The notes under the pieces are model-generated. The model was not told where the DNA came from, searched no databases, and saw only the letters and a list, made by a program, of their open reading frames with translations. The translations under genes were made by a program, and so were the position numbers. Source: Comamonas composti DSM 21721 (GTDB lineage: Bacteria; Pseudomonadota; Gammaproteobacteria; Burkholderiales; Burkholderiaceae_C). From it: 64,000 nucleotides of DNA. Position 1 is the stretch's first letter; the number at the start of each line of letters is the position of its first letter. Of the stretch, positions 48,501 through 58,205 are shown piece after piece. The DNA is taken from assembly GCF_000429845.1 (NCBI RefSeq), contig NZ_KE386971.1, positions 186,198 to 250,197 on the forward strand. Direction: 5' to 3'.

Positions 48501-50009
48501 TTAGCCGAGCTGCTCAATCAGTTCGGTCGCCTTTTCCCAAGTGTTCCCTATCCTGACGGATACCTTAATCGGAATTGCCTTCTTGATGGGGTCTGTAAGA
48601 TTCGATGCATGAATCTCCACATGCAACGCCCCTACACACTCATCCCTATCAAATGGTGAAATAATCTCGAATTCAAACGATTCGGGCTCTGTACGGTGCC
48701 GCCATTGTTCGCAGGTGAGTTCAGTCCCGGGCCTTGGGTGTTCCGGGCGTGCACCCGTTTTCCAATAGAAGGCATCAGGTTCGCGGGGAGTAGGAAACGC
48801 GGGGGGATTGATAAGAGGCGTTAGGGGTCGCACCATTGAGGACAGTATTCCTGCTCGGTTCATTGCCCCCATCAAACTACTGACACTAGTTCTCTTCCAA
48901 TGGCCAGTTGGCACAGATGGCCGACGCGGCAGTGCAATACGGCGGCTGGCCATTTCAATTTCTCGACTTAGGTTTTCGTCGTCATCAAGACTCTCTGATA
49001 CATCGTCTTCTTGGGGCAGCTTCAGCAATAAGCCACCACCACGAAGATAAAATACTACTCTCACTCCCTCAGCAGGACGTGAACCTTCGTTGAGTAAATC
49101 CACTTCGATTCTTGGCAGTTCTTTAGCACCATGGAGTTGGTGATGCAATTCGCGGAAACATGTCTCACAGCTCGACAGCCAATCTGGATATTGCTCATTC
49201 TGGTAGAGAGTTATTTCTTCATCGGATGCAGGGACAAACTCCTCCCGCCCATAAAGTGCATCAATTCCGCTTAGTCCGAGCCCCGGGCGGCGCTCTGCTT
49301 TTTCTCGTGAGCCGAAATCAGTTGCCGCTGGAAATCGTTCCTTAAGCGTCGTCATCAATGATTGTATTTGTTCTTCCGTCAAAGGTTGAAAGCGCTCCAC
49401 GCCGAACTCCCATGGTTCCCCATGTGGCTGGATAACGCACATCGGCTCAGCGCTTTTCAAGCGTTTGACTTCCCCCTCCAGTGCTCGTAAGCGCTTTTGA
49501 TCCTCGTCACCCTCGGCGGGAAGCAACCAATCTGACGGCACCCGATGAAACGGGACGCCTACACGACGCGCACTCATCAATGGCCCATTGTCATTCGATA
49601 ACAGGGCAACAGGCCGTCCTTCTTGAGCATTTAAAAACGCTGAAACGATACCCACGATGGAATCATCAGCCTGGGTAAAATCTAAGTCGTCTTGAAGAGA
49701 GGGATTTGGCCTGAGCTCAGGCATAGCAACTAAGGTTACTATCGGCCGCGCCCTCTCGCCTGAAAGTTCAACGTGAGGTGAATCAATGAGTCGGCCAATT
49801 AAGCTATTGGCGGCTCGCGCACGTTTAGCCAAACGGCCCTGTCCTCCTTTTTGTCTATCAATTTCTCTTATTACTGGTGCAACAAGCACGACGACAATGG
49901 CATCCCACTCTGGAAATGCTGTACTCCAAGGCAGCTCGTGAAGGTGTCTACATTGCATGAACACATTAGTGTCTGGAATGAGGTGAAGTGTCTTGTGTGT
50001 GGCAGGCAT
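48501..50009 (-). CDS. PIN-domain nuclease-like protein with beta-rich C-terminal region (candidate defence or toxin cargo)
   Basis: 502 residues from ATG 50009 (TTG 50024 is possible). The N-terminal PIN domain (about 8-165) keeps all acidic sites: D13 in IPDTNVF, E49 in IREID, D115/D116 in QADDSIVG and D140 in LLSNDNG. A Lys/Glu helix (about 172-190) follows, then a middle domain with a cytochrome-like-unrelated CETCF. An Ig-like beta region has EVDLLNEGSRPAEGVRVVFYL, and a second beta region ends the protein. It is visibly AT-richer than its neighbours, so recently acquired. It sits alone at the element end. Function unknown; RNase or DNase activity is inferred. Confidence 0.7.
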   Translation of the reverse strand: MPATHKTLHLIPDTNVFMQCRHLHELPWSTAFPEWDAIVVVLVAPVIREIDRQKGGQGRLAKRARAANSLIGRLIDSPHVELSGERARPIVTLVAMPELRPNPSLQDDLDFTQADDSIVGIVSAFLNAQEGRPVALLSNDNGPLMSARRVGVPFHRVPSDWLLPAEGDEDQKRLRALEGEVKRLKSAEPMCVIQPHGEPWEFGVERFQPLTEEQIQSLMTTLKERFPAATDFGSREKAERRPGLGLSGIDALYGREEFVPASDEEITLYQNEQYPDWLSSCETCFRELHHQLHGAKELPRIEVDLLNEGSRPAEGVRVVFYLRGGGLLLKLPQEDDVSESLDDDENLSREIEMASRRIALPRRPSVPTGHWKRTSVSSLMGAMNRAGILSSMVRPLTPLINPPAFPTPREPDAFYWKTGARPEHPRPGTELTCEQWRHRTEPESFEFEIISPFDRDECVGALHVEIHASNLTDPIKKAIPIKVSVRIGNTWEKATELIEQLG

Positions 50010-50136
50010 CGAGGCGGCGTCCAAGGGGGCTTTCGAACGAGCAAGGTTTCAGGACTCATGTCATGACAATTCTGCATAGTTCCTTGCAACTTATAAATGC
50101 CATTTAATCACCAAAAAGGTACCTGTCGCCCTGGAA

Positions 50137-50355
50137 TCAGGAGGTTTTCTTCTTGAACCCCCGATCCCCCGCCATGAACGCCTCCAGCATGTGCGGAATC
50201 AGTGTCGTCGCATCGACCGCTTCGCCATAAGTCTGCGCATGAAGTGCGGCGTAGCGGTCAAGATCGGCTTTCAGGCTCGCCGGGCAGGCGAAGGTCAGTT
50301 TGACGCTTTCGGTCTTGGGTAGCGGCCCCAGCCGCAATTTCCTAGTCGTGCTCAT
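50137..50355 (-). CDS. DUF2274 domain protein
   Basis: 72 residues. Starts MSTTRKLRLGPLPKTESVKLTF; CPASLKADLDRYAALHAQTYG and LIPHMLEAFMAGDRGFKKK complete the small domain. Looks like a ribbon-helix-helix-type or similar small protein; the family regularly follows trbI in mobile elements. Its ATG overlaps the trbI stop (ATGA), so it is translated with the trb operon. The 127 bp up to the PIN gene are AT-rich and probably hold the PIN promoter. Confidence 0.85.
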   Translation of the reverse strand: MSTTRKLRLGPLPKTESVKLTFACPASLKADLDRYAALHAQTYGEAVDATTLIPHMLEAFMAGDRGFKKKTS

Positions 50356-51629
50356 CTCGAAGTCCCCTTGTTGAAAAAGAGCGGCTGGTACGGGCGGAGT
50401 ACCAGATCGCGACCGATCACGATACGCACCGGAATTCCAGGCCGGATCGTCAGCGTGGGCTGGATGTTGAGGTTGCGCCGGGTCACTTCCTGGCCAACCT
50501 GATTCACGGTGTCCTGCAGGCTGTCGCGTCCGGCGATGATGACGCGATCACCATTCCGACGATTCTCGGGCGCAGCCAGCTCGGCTCCCACGCCCAGCAA
50601 GGTGGTCATGACCGCGCCAGCAAATATCCGATCCCAATGCCAGTCCACATCGTCTTCCAGACCGGCATAGCCTGCTGGGTCGGTGCCGACCAGGTTGTCG
50701 AGCGTGAGCGATGAGGTATCGGGCAGGATGATGCGGTTCCACATTACCTGCACACGGCTCTGTCCGTAGCTGACCTGGCTGTTGTACTTGCCCAGGATGC
50801 GCGAGCCCTGCGGGATCAGCAGAAACTTGCCGGTCGCCGTGTCATAGACCGGCTCCGTCACCGTGGCGATGACATCGCCTGGCAGGTCGGACTTGATGCC
50901 CGTAACCAGCGCCCCAGCAATCACGGTTCCAGCCATGACCTGATATGGCGATGTCGGCATTTGCAGGTTGCCGGAATTACGGGTTTCTACAGAACCGCCT
51001 GTCAGGAACGCTTCTTTCTGGTCTTGCCGGTTCTGCACAGCAGTCGGGTCGGCAGGCTGAGCCGCCGTCGAGGCCGGGCCAGCGGCGAGCGGATCGAAAG
51101 CAGCATTGGCGGCGAAGCCAGGCGCGGCAGCGACTTGCGACTGCGCCACTGGCGCAGCCTGCGGGGAGCCGGCGCGGAAAAACACCGACGAAGCTGCAGC
51201 CGCTTCTTCCTCCTTGCGCAGCGCATCGTTGGGGTCGTAGCCCGGCGCGGCATAGGTGGCGGCGACCGGCTGTTGTGAATTGACGATGGCTGGCCCCAAA
51301 TCACCCGGCAATGGTGGGCCCAGCTCCGGCACATCGGGCGGCAGCGCTGGCAGCTTTGAATAGTCTGTCGGCAGCGCATCCAGTCCTTCGGAGCGCGAGA
51401 CGCGATCCACGTTGTACAGCTCGGTGGATTCGCCCGCGCCGCGTTGCTGCGGTTGCAGCGACCAGATCAGCGCGCCCATCACGCCAACCGATAAGCCGCC
51501 TGCGAGCATGGCCAGCGTACGCCGGTTCAAGCGCGTGACCGGGCGCGGCTGAGCACGCAGCGCTACCGCCTCGGGTGCTACCTTGCCCGCCTGCGGCGTG
51601 GTAAGGTCGGGAATGTCATCCTGGCTCAT
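50352..51629 (-). CDS. trbI: Conjugal transfer protein TrbI (VirB10-like)
   Basis: 425 residues from ATG 51629 (MSQDDIPDL); a longer frame runs back into trbG. One membrane helix (about 49-66, RRTLAMLAGGLSVGVMGALIW), a Pro-rich periplasmic stretch, then the VirB10 beta-barrel domain: VMAGTVIAGALVTGIKSDLPGDVIATVTEPVYDT, LIPQGSRILGKYNSQVSYGQ and MWNRIILPD. It spans from inner to outer membrane in the mating-pair channel. Follows trbG by 2 nt. Confidence 0.94.
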   Translation of the reverse strand: MSQDDIPDLTTPQAGKVAPEAVALRAQPRPVTRLNRRTLAMLAGGLSVGVMGALIWSLQPQQRGAGESTELYNVDRVSRSEGLDALPTDYSKLPALPPDVPELGPPLPGDLGPAIVNSQQPVAATYAAPGYDPNDALRKEEEAAAASSVFFRAGSPQAAPVAQSQVAAAPGFAANAAFDPLAAGPASTAAQPADPTAVQNRQDQKEAFLTGGSVETRNSGNLQMPTSPYQVMAGTVIAGALVTGIKSDLPGDVIATVTEPVYDTATGKFLLIPQGSRILGKYNSQVSYGQSRVQVMWNRIILPDTSSLTLDNLVGTDPAGYAGLEDDVDWHWDRIFAGAVMTTLLGVGAELAAPENRRNGDRVIIAGRDSLQDTVNQVGQEVTRRNLNIQPTLTIRPGIPVRIVIGRDLVLRPYQPLFFNKGTSR

Positions 51630-51631
51630 GC

Positions 51632-52624
51632 TCAGTTCCTCCCGGCGATGCCATCCGTGCGCTCGATGCGCACCACGTCGCCCTTGTCGGCTCCCAGGCG
51701 CAGTTCGGCTGCACCGAACAGGCGATCCACGATGTAGTACGGCGAGCGGAAGCGATAGTTCACCAGTTGCCCGTCGCCCTGTGCGCCGATGACAAACAGC
51801 GGCGGCAGCTCGCCTTGGGCGATGCCTGCCGGGAACTGGATATACACCTTCTCGCCATCGTCGAAAGCGCGCAGCGGCTTCCATGGTGGATTACTACCGC
51901 TGATCGCGTAGCGGAAACGGATTTTCTCCAGCGAGAGACCGGTATCGACCGGCGCGGCGGCGCTGGCGGCCTCCGCCTGGCGCTGCAAGGCCAGCATCCG
52001 ATCCTTGGGATAGTCCCAGGACACCGATGCCATCCATGCCTTGTCGGTCGAAGTCAGTTCCAGCAGGTACGTCCTGCGGCTGGTGGTGATGACCAGATTG
52101 GTCTTCAACCCGGAGCGAATAGGCTTGACCAACACATTGACGCGCAGATCGGCACCGCTGCCGCTGGACGTGTCGCCCACGATCCAGCGCACCGTGTCAC
52201 CCGCAGCGACCGTTACCAGTTCCTCGCCGGGCTGGAGCGCGATCACCGTCACACGGCCCACGGACGCATAGACTTGGTACAGCGCGCCGTCGGTGAATGG
52301 CCAGACCTGGATTGCATTGACGTAGCCCTCGCGGGTCGGCGCGATACGCGCTTCAGCATTGGCACGCGAGACGCGCACCTTCTCGTCGGCAGGCTCCGGT
52401 GCCGTTGGGGTTGCATCGACCTCCGGCAGCGGCTTTAACTGCGCAGGCAACGCCAAGGGCTCAGGCATCGTCACGACTTCGATGGGCTTGGGCGGTTCGG
52501 GCAATGGCTGCGCTTGCACCGCTTCATCGAGCGAGATCACCGGCGGCGGTTTGCCCTGCGTGGCGCAGCCTGCCAAGGCAAGAAACAACAACGGCAAAGC
52601 GTAAAAACGGAAAGGCACACTCAT
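51632..52624 (-). CDS. trbG: Conjugal transfer protein TrbG (VirB9-like)
   Basis: 330 residues with a lipoprotein-like signal (LALAGC, Cys19). VirB9 features: YVNAIQVWPFTDGALYQVYASVGRVTVIALQPGEEL, RTYLLELTS, WMASVSWDYPKDR and the C-terminal beta region VYIQFP, PYYIVDRLFGAAELRLG. It forms the outer-membrane core with TrbI and TrbF. The start overlaps the trbF stop by 4 nt. Confidence 0.93.
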   Translation of the reverse strand: MSVPFRFYALPLLFLALAGCATQGKPPPVISLDEAVQAQPLPEPPKPIEVVTMPEPLALPAQLKPLPEVDATPTAPEPADEKVRVSRANAEARIAPTREGYVNAIQVWPFTDGALYQVYASVGRVTVIALQPGEELVTVAAGDTVRWIVGDTSSGSGADLRVNVLVKPIRSGLKTNLVITTSRRTYLLELTSTDKAWMASVSWDYPKDRMLALQRQAEAASAAAPVDTGLSLEKIRFRYAISGSNPPWKPLRAFDDGEKVYIQFPAGIAQGELPPLFVIGAQGDGQLVNYRFRSPYYIVDRLFGAAELRLGADKGDVVRIERTDGIAGRN

Positions 52625-53325
52625 GGCTTCACTCCTTCAGAAGAATCCAGTTCACGGCTCCAAGACAGGCCATTGACGTAGATGCCCAGCGGGTTGCGGC
52701 GCAGGCGTTCTTCGGTACGCGGGGTCTGCTGCACGATGGACACCACTGCCGTCCATCGCTCCAGGCCAGCAGCCGCCCCCTTGACGTAGCGGCGTTCTGT
52801 CCAGCGCACGTTGAACGACGCATCGCTGGCGCGAACCACGCTGGTGATCTGCACCGTCACCGATTCCTTGCCGATGCGGGCGAACGGATCATTGGTGCGG
52901 GCGTAGTCGTTCAGCACTGCCGCACCCCGGTCGGTGGTGTAGTCGTAGGCATCGAGCCAGTTCTGCCGCACAACGATCGGGTCGATTGACAGTGAGCGCA
53001 CCAGCGTCATGAAGCGCGCGATGTGGTGCGCGGTCTGCGCATCGGTGGGCCGGTACGGCGTGGCCGCTTCGCCCACGGTGCGCACCTGGCCGGACTGATC
53101 GACCTCGATGACATAGGGCGTGACGATGGACTGGGCCGAGCGCCACACCAGGCCACCGGCCATCAGCAGCGCGAGCATCAGGCAGCCAAAGGCCATCAGC
53201 CGCCAGTTCTTGGCCTGCACCCGGGCCGAGCCGATGCGCTCGTCCCAGACTTGGGCAGCGGATTGGTATGGAGTTGCAGGCTGCGGCGTATCGGCATAGC
53301 GCACCTGAGGTCGTTTGAATCGCAT
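52621..53325 (-). CDS. trbF: Conjugal transfer protein TrbF (VirB8-like)
   Basis: 234 residues, one N-terminal transmembrane helix (about 43-63, LMAFGCLMLALLMAGGLVW), then the VirB8 NTF2-like periplasmic domain: VIEVDQSGQVRTVGEA, DAQTAHHIARFMTLVRSLS, LDAYDYTTDRGAAVLNDY and FNVRWTERRY. It is an inner-membrane assembly factor of the channel. Sits 17 nt after trbL. Confidence 0.93.
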   Translation of the reverse strand: MRFKRPQVRYADTPQPATPYQSAAQVWDERIGSARVQAKNWRLMAFGCLMLALLMAGGLVWRSAQSIVTPYVIEVDQSGQVRTVGEAATPYRPTDAQTAHHIARFMTLVRSLSIDPIVVRQNWLDAYDYTTDRGAAVLNDYARTNDPFARIGKESVTVQITSVVRASDASFNVRWTERRYVKGAAAGLERWTAVVSIVQQTPRTEERLRRNPLGIYVNGLSWSRELDSSEGVKP

Positions 53326-53342
53326 GGAGTTCTCCTTGAAAA

Positions 53343-54725
53343 TCAGCTATCGGAATCCCGCAGGCTTGGGCCTTGGCCCGAACCACCTCCGTCGCCACCG
53401 CGCAGCGTGTGCGCGGCAGTCGTAGTGGCCTGGGTGAGTTGTTGGCGGCGATGCAGGCGCTTGGCCCAGCCGGGTTGTTCTTGCTTCTGAGAGTTGGCTT
53501 CTCCAGAGCCGGCGGCTTGCTCGGAAGCGGCAGCGCCACCACCTGAGCCACCATCTGTGCCAGAGCCTTGCCAGCCCGCCTTGAAAGGCGCAGCCGTCTT
53601 CGCCGCCGCTGACTTGATGCCTGCACCGGCGCGTTGGCCAGCCGCCTGCGCGCCACTCTTGGCAACATTACTCAGCCCCGCCATCGCGCCTTTGGCACCT
53701 CCGCCCGCAGCAGCGGAACCGACCTGAAATGCCGACTTGGCGCTGCCAGCTGCTGAGGTGGCGGCTCGCGCACCAGCCCCTGCGAGCTTGGCAGCAGCCG
53801 GTGCCATCTTTGCCCCGGCCATCACGGCACCGCCCACGCCTGTGGCGGCAGCCCCTACGGCAACCGCCGCACCAGCAGCGCCAAGGGCAGCACCGGCCAT
53901 GGCCCCTGCACCCAACTGCGGCGCACCCGATACCAGCCCGGTGGCAATGCCTGGGCCGAAGATCCCCAACGCCAGCAGCGTGAGCGCGGCCAGCATGATG
54001 ACCAGGGCATGGTCGATAGAGGGTTCGGCCGGATGCACCTGGAACTGGGCGAACAGGCTTGAGCCGATGCCGACGATCACAGCCAGTACAAGTACCTTGA
54101 TGCCCGACGACACCACATTGCCCAGCACCTTTTCGGCGAGGAATGAGGTCTTGTTCCACAGCGCGAATGGCACCAGTACAAAGCCCGCGAGCGTGGTCAG
54201 CTTGAATTCGATCAGGGTGATAAAAAGCTGGATCGCCAGCACGAAGAAACAAAGAATCACCATCGCCCAGGCCAGGAACATGACCACGATGGGCGTCATG
54301 TTCACGAACACTTCGGGAAAGCCCGCCATGTCGCTGATCTGGTCAAGAAGCGGCGCAGCCGCGTCAATGCCTGTTTTGGCCAATCGGCCCGGCTGAAGAA
54401 AGTTCTCCATCGTCAGCGTCGAGCCGGATGCGGTCAGACCCAGTCCGGCAAAGGAGCGGAACACGATGCCGGCCAGCCAGTTGAAATTGTTGAGGATGTA
54501 GGCGAAGGCACCGACGTAGAGCACCTTGCGCAGCAGCTTGGCGATCACGTCCTCGCCCTGGCCGGTGGCGTGGCTCATCGCCCAGTACAGCCCGGCAATC
54601 GTCATGTCGATGACGATCAACGTGGCGGTCAGGAACGCCACTTCGCCCTGCAGCAGCCCAAAGCCCGAGTCGATGTAGCGCGAGAAGGTATCGAGGAAGC
54701 GATCAATGACCGTCACGTTGTTCAT
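53343..54725 (-). CDS. trbL: Conjugal transfer protein TrbL (VirB6-like)
   Basis: 460 residues. Six or so transmembrane helices in the first 270 residues (for example FLTATLIVIDMTIAGLYWAM, VFVNMTPIVVMFLAWAMVIL), then an Ala/Gly-rich stretch and a polar, Gln/Gly/Ser tail. This matches VirB6/TrbL polytopic channel proteins. No trbK gene lies between trbJ and trbL, as in Tn4371-type clusters; the exclusion function is probably the lipoprotein at 62331-62594. Confidence 0.93.
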   Translation of the reverse strand: MNNVTVIDRFLDTFSRYIDSGFGLLQGEVAFLTATLIVIDMTIAGLYWAMSHATGQGEDVIAKLLRKVLYVGAFAYILNNFNWLAGIVFRSFAGLGLTASGSTLTMENFLQPGRLAKTGIDAAAPLLDQISDMAGFPEVFVNMTPIVVMFLAWAMVILCFFVLAIQLFITLIEFKLTTLAGFVLVPFALWNKTSFLAEKVLGNVVSSGIKVLVLAVIVGIGSSLFAQFQVHPAEPSIDHALVIMLAALTLLALGIFGPGIATGLVSGAPQLGAGAMAGAALGAAGAAVAVGAAATGVGGAVMAGAKMAPAAAKLAGAGARAATSAAGSAKSAFQVGSAAAGGGAKGAMAGLSNVAKSGAQAAGQRAGAGIKSAAAKTAAPFKAGWQGSGTDGGSGGGAAASEQAAGSGEANSQKQEQPGWAKRLHRRQQLTQATTTAAHTLRGGDGGGSGQGPSLRDSDS

Positions 54726-54738
54726 GGCAGCCCCTTCG

Positions 54739-55476
54739 TCAGTTCCCGTAGAAATTCACGCGTTCAGGCCTGTACGGCGTGCCGCTGCCCAGAAAGCGCC
54801 GGGTCACTTCGCGCCCGCGCTCCACAGCCGCCGCCTGCCGCGCCAGTTCCAGCGAGGCCGCGCGGTCTTGCGTGATCTGGAGCTGCTGGGCCTGGATGGA
54901 CTGCTTGGCCTGCAAGGCCAGAAGCTGGTTCGTCGCCTGCATGGCCTGCAAGGCACCCGTGGCCGATTGGCTCTGGCTCACAAGGTCGGCCAGCGCGCTT
55001 TCGTCTTGGGCCAGGTTCTGCGACACCTGCGCCTGCATCCGCATTGCGGTGTGCAGGCCGTTCAGGGTGTTCTTCCAGCGTTCCTGCGCATCGCGCAGCA
55101 TCTGGTCGCCGCTGACGGTGGCGGCGTACTGCTCCGGGTACAGGCGCGAGAACGTGGCATCCATGTTCTGCACATCAAAAGCCAGCCCCTGCGCCTCGGC
55201 GATCAAGCGTTCGGTCGTGGCGAGCGTCGAGCGCAGGCGGTTAACGATGTTGAAATCCAGCTTCGCCAGGTTGCGCGCCTGGTTCATCAGCATCTGCGCT
55301 TCGTTTTGAAGCTGGTTGATCTGGTTGTTGATCTGCTCCAGCGTGCGAACAGCGGTCAGCGTGTTCTGCACGAAGTTGGACGGGTCGAACACCGTCAGCG
55401 CCGATGCGGGCTGCACGGCCAGCAGCGACACTGACAGCGCGGCGGCCAGCGTTACGGAAAGCACACGGGTCTTCAT
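54739..55476 (-). CDS. trbJ: Conjugal transfer protein TrbJ (VirB5-like)
   Basis: 245 residues from ATG 55476. Signal peptide about 1-27 (ending near QPASALTVFD). The mature part is mostly helical coiled coil (VRTLEQINNQINQLQNEAQMLMNQARNL), as in pilus-tip VirB5/TrbJ proteins. Its ATG overlaps the trbE stop (ATGA). Confidence 0.92.
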   Translation of the reverse strand: MKTRVLSVTLAAALSVSLLAVQPASALTVFDPSNFVQNTLTAVRTLEQINNQINQLQNEAQMLMNQARNLAKLDFNIVNRLRSTLATTERLIAEAQGLAFDVQNMDATFSRLYPEQYAATVSGDQMLRDAQERWKNTLNGLHTAMRMQAQVSQNLAQDESALADLVSQSQSATGALQAMQATNQLLALQAKQSIQAQQLQITQDRAASLELARQAAAVERGREVTRRFLGSGTPYRPERVNFYGN

Positions 55477-57923
55477 GGCAGGTTCTCCTGTCGTGGTTGG
55501 GAAAGGAAAGAAGCCGCCGCCGGCGAGGACGGAAGCAGGTCGGCGGCCCAATCGAGGCCGCGATGGCGCAGCCACGCGCCGGCAAAGCCGGGAGCGCCGG
55601 CCTGCGTCAGCACGCGGTCAATGTCGCGTTGGTCTTGCGGAGTTGATGCGCCCGCGAAGGCGAGCGCAGCCGGCCCCAGATCGAGGTCGAACAAGCGATT
55701 TCCCAAGCGGGATTGGTAGTAGTAGTCACGCTTGGGCTGCGCGGTGGCGACGATTTCGATTTGCCGCGAGTTCAGTCCGAAGCCTTCGTAGATCGTGCGA
55801 ATCTGCGGTTCGGTCGCTTGTGGGTTGGGGAGAAAAATCCGGCTCGCGCAGCTTTCGATGATCGCGGGTGCGATGGTCGAATCCTTGATGTCGGCCAGGC
55901 TCTGTGTGGCGAAGATCACCGACACGTTTTTCTTGCGCAGCGTCTTCAACCATTGCCGGATGCGCGCCGCAAACGATGGTTCATCAAGGAACAGCCACGC
56001 TTCATCGAGGATCAGCAGGGTGGGCGCACCGTCGAAACGTGCATCGAAGCGGGCGAACAGGTAGCGCAGCACCGCTTGCACGGCTGCGGGGCTGTGCATC
56101 AGTTCTTCCATCTCGAAGCACTGCACACTGCCGGAACCCAGGCGGTCGGCATCGGCATCCAGCAGCTTGCCGTGGGCACCACCCAGCACATAGGGCGCGA
56201 GCGCCTGGCGCAGTGCGTTCGATTGCAGCAGCACCGACAGACCCGTCAGCGTGCGCTGCTCAACCGGCGCACCGGCGAGGCTGCCGAGTGCCGACCAGAT
56301 CGCGGCCTTCTCGTCCGGGCCGATGGCCACGCCTTCGTGCAGCAAGCGGCCTTCCACCCATTCGGCGGCCCAGGTGCGGTAGCCCTCCTGGTCGATGCGA
56401 GCCAGCGGCTGGAACGCAATCGCTCCGTCGTTGCCCAGGTCGTAGTGTTCGCCGCAGAGGCCCAGGACCGTGGCGCGTATCGAGCGCCCCATATCGAAGG
56501 CGAAGATGCGCGAGCCGGGATAGCGGCGGAACTGCAAGGCGAGCATCGCCAGCAGGACGGATTTGCCCATGCCGGTCGGCCCGGCGACCAGCGTGTGGCC
56601 CACGTCGCCGATGTGCGTCACCAGCCGGAACGGCGTCGCGCCATCGGTGCGGGTGACGACCAGCGGCGGGCCGTCGAGGTGGGCGTTCTTCTCCGGGCCG
56701 GCCCACACGGCGGACACCGGCACCATGTGCGCCAGGTTCAGCGTCGAGACGATGGGCTGGCGCACGTTGGCATAGGCATTGCCAGGGACGGACGACAGCC
56801 ACGCATCTACGGCGTTGAGCGTTTCGGGGATGGTGACGAAGCCGCGCCCCTGGATGACGCGCTCCACCATGCGCAGCTTTTCGTCGGCCACGGTCGGGTC
56901 GGCATCGAGTACCGTCACCGTGGCGGTGAGGTAGCCGAAGGCCACTTGATCGCTGCCCAGCTCCTGCAAGGCGGCGTCCGCGTCGGCCGCCTTGTTGCTG
57001 GCATCCGTGTCCACCAAGGGCGATTCCTGCTGAAAGATCGTTTCGCGCAGCAGCGCGATGACGTTCTTGCGCTTGGCAAACCATTGGCGGCGCAGGCGGC
57101 CCAGTTCCTTTTCCGCCTCGGCTTTGTCGAGGCAGAGAAATCGCGTACTCCAGCGGTAAGCAAAGCCCAGGCGGTTGAGGTCGTCCAGCAGGCCCGGCCA
57201 GGTCGAGGTCGGGAAGCCCCGAACCGACACCACGCGCAGGTGCTGGTCGCCCATCATGGGCGCGAGGCCGCCGACCAGGGCGGAGTCGGCCAGCAGCGCG
57301 TCGAGGTGAAACGGCACTTCCGGCACGCCCACGCGGTAGCGCCGCGTCGAGATGGTCGCGTGCAGATAGGTCAGCGTCGCGGCATCGTCCAGCCAGGCGA
57401 TTTCCGGCATCACGCCATCGAGCAGGTCAAAGACGCGATCGGTTTCCGCCACGAAGGCATCGAGCCGACCGCGCCAGTCCACGCCATCGCCCGGTGCATG
57501 CTCGTAGAGCAGCTTGGCCGCACGGACGCGGGATTCTTCGGGCGGCAGGTAGGCCAGCGTCAGGTGATAGGCGCTCTCGAAGTGGTTGCCCGATTCCTCG
57601 AAGGCGGCGCGGCGTTCCTCGTCCACCAGCCACGACAGCGGTTCAGGGAAGTCAGAATGCGGATAGTCCGCTGCCGGTTGGCGCTCGGCTTCCACGAACA
57701 GCGCCCAGCCCGAACCCAGCCGGCGCAGCGCGTTGTTCAGCCGCGCCGTGGTGGCGATCAGTTCGCCCTGTGTCGCACTGTCCAGATCAGGCCCGCGAAA
57801 GCGCGCCGTGCGCTGAAAGCTGCCGTCCTTATTCAAGACGACACCCGGCGCGATCAGTCCAGCCCAGGGCAGCCAGTCGGCCAGCAGCGCGGGCCGCTGG
57901 CGGTATTCGGCAAGGTTCAGCAT
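55473..57923 (-). CDS. trbE: Conjugal transfer ATPase TrbE (VirB4-like)
   Basis: 816 residues. N-terminal CagE/VirB4 domain (LNLAEYRQRPALLADWLPWAG, LRETIFQQESPL). C-terminal ATPase with Walker A GPTGMGKSVLLAML, Walker B LLILDEAWLFLDE and ATQSLADIKDS. It powers pilus assembly and substrate transfer at the inner membrane. The C-terminal 60 residues are Pro/Ala-rich. Confidence 0.96.
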   Translation of the reverse strand: MLNLAEYRQRPALLADWLPWAGLIAPGVVLNKDGSFQRTARFRGPDLDSATQGELIATTARLNNALRRLGSGWALFVEAERQPAADYPHSDFPEPLSWLVDEERRAAFEESGNHFESAYHLTLAYLPPEESRVRAAKLLYEHAPGDGVDWRGRLDAFVAETDRVFDLLDGVMPEIAWLDDAATLTYLHATISTRRYRVGVPEVPFHLDALLADSALVGGLAPMMGDQHLRVVSVRGFPTSTWPGLLDDLNRLGFAYRWSTRFLCLDKAEAEKELGRLRRQWFAKRKNVIALLRETIFQQESPLVDTDASNKAADADAALQELGSDQVAFGYLTATVTVLDADPTVADEKLRMVERVIQGRGFVTIPETLNAVDAWLSSVPGNAYANVRQPIVSTLNLAHMVPVSAVWAGPEKNAHLDGPPLVVTRTDGATPFRLVTHIGDVGHTLVAGPTGMGKSVLLAMLALQFRRYPGSRIFAFDMGRSIRATVLGLCGEHYDLGNDGAIAFQPLARIDQEGYRTWAAEWVEGRLLHEGVAIGPDEKAAIWSALGSLAGAPVEQRTLTGLSVLLQSNALRQALAPYVLGGAHGKLLDADADRLGSGSVQCFEMEELMHSPAAVQAVLRYLFARFDARFDGAPTLLILDEAWLFLDEPSFAARIRQWLKTLRKKNVSVIFATQSLADIKDSTIAPAIIESCASRIFLPNPQATEPQIRTIYEGFGLNSRQIEIVATAQPKRDYYYQSRLGNRLFDLDLGPAALAFAGASTPQDQRDIDRVLTQAGAPGFAGAWLRHRGLDWAADLLPSSPAAASFLSQPRQENLP

Positions 57924-57935
57924 GGCGGCATCCCC

Positions 57936-58205
57936 CTACACGTCCAGCAGCGGCTTGTGCTTGATGTGCCGGGCGAAGACCTGCATGAACTGCGGATCGA
58001 CGCGCGCGCCCCACACGGCCAGCGAGTGGCCGACGATCCAGAGCACGACACCGGGAATCCACAGTTGCAGTCCCAGCCCGACGGCGGCGGCCAGCGTGCC
58101 GTTGGCAATCACCACGGTGCGCGGTGCGCCGCCCATCAAGAGCGGTTCGGTCAGCGAGCGATGCAGCGGCACTTCAAAGCCTGGAAGATCAGTGGCCGTG
58201 CTCAT
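57936..58205 (-). CDS. trbD: Conjugal transfer protein TrbD (VirB3-like)
   Basis: 89 residues from ATG 58205, overlapping the trbC stop; a longer frame upstream is antisense shadow of trbC. FEVPLHRSLTEPLLMGGAPR is the TrbD/VirB3 opening, then two hydrophobic helices (about 31-50 and 51-68). Inner-membrane component working with TrbE. Confidence 0.92.
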   Translation of the reverse strand: MSTATDLPGFEVPLHRSLTEPLLMGGAPRTVVIANGTLAAAVGLGLQLWIPGVVLWIVGHSLAVWGARVDPQFMQVFARHIKHKPLLDV

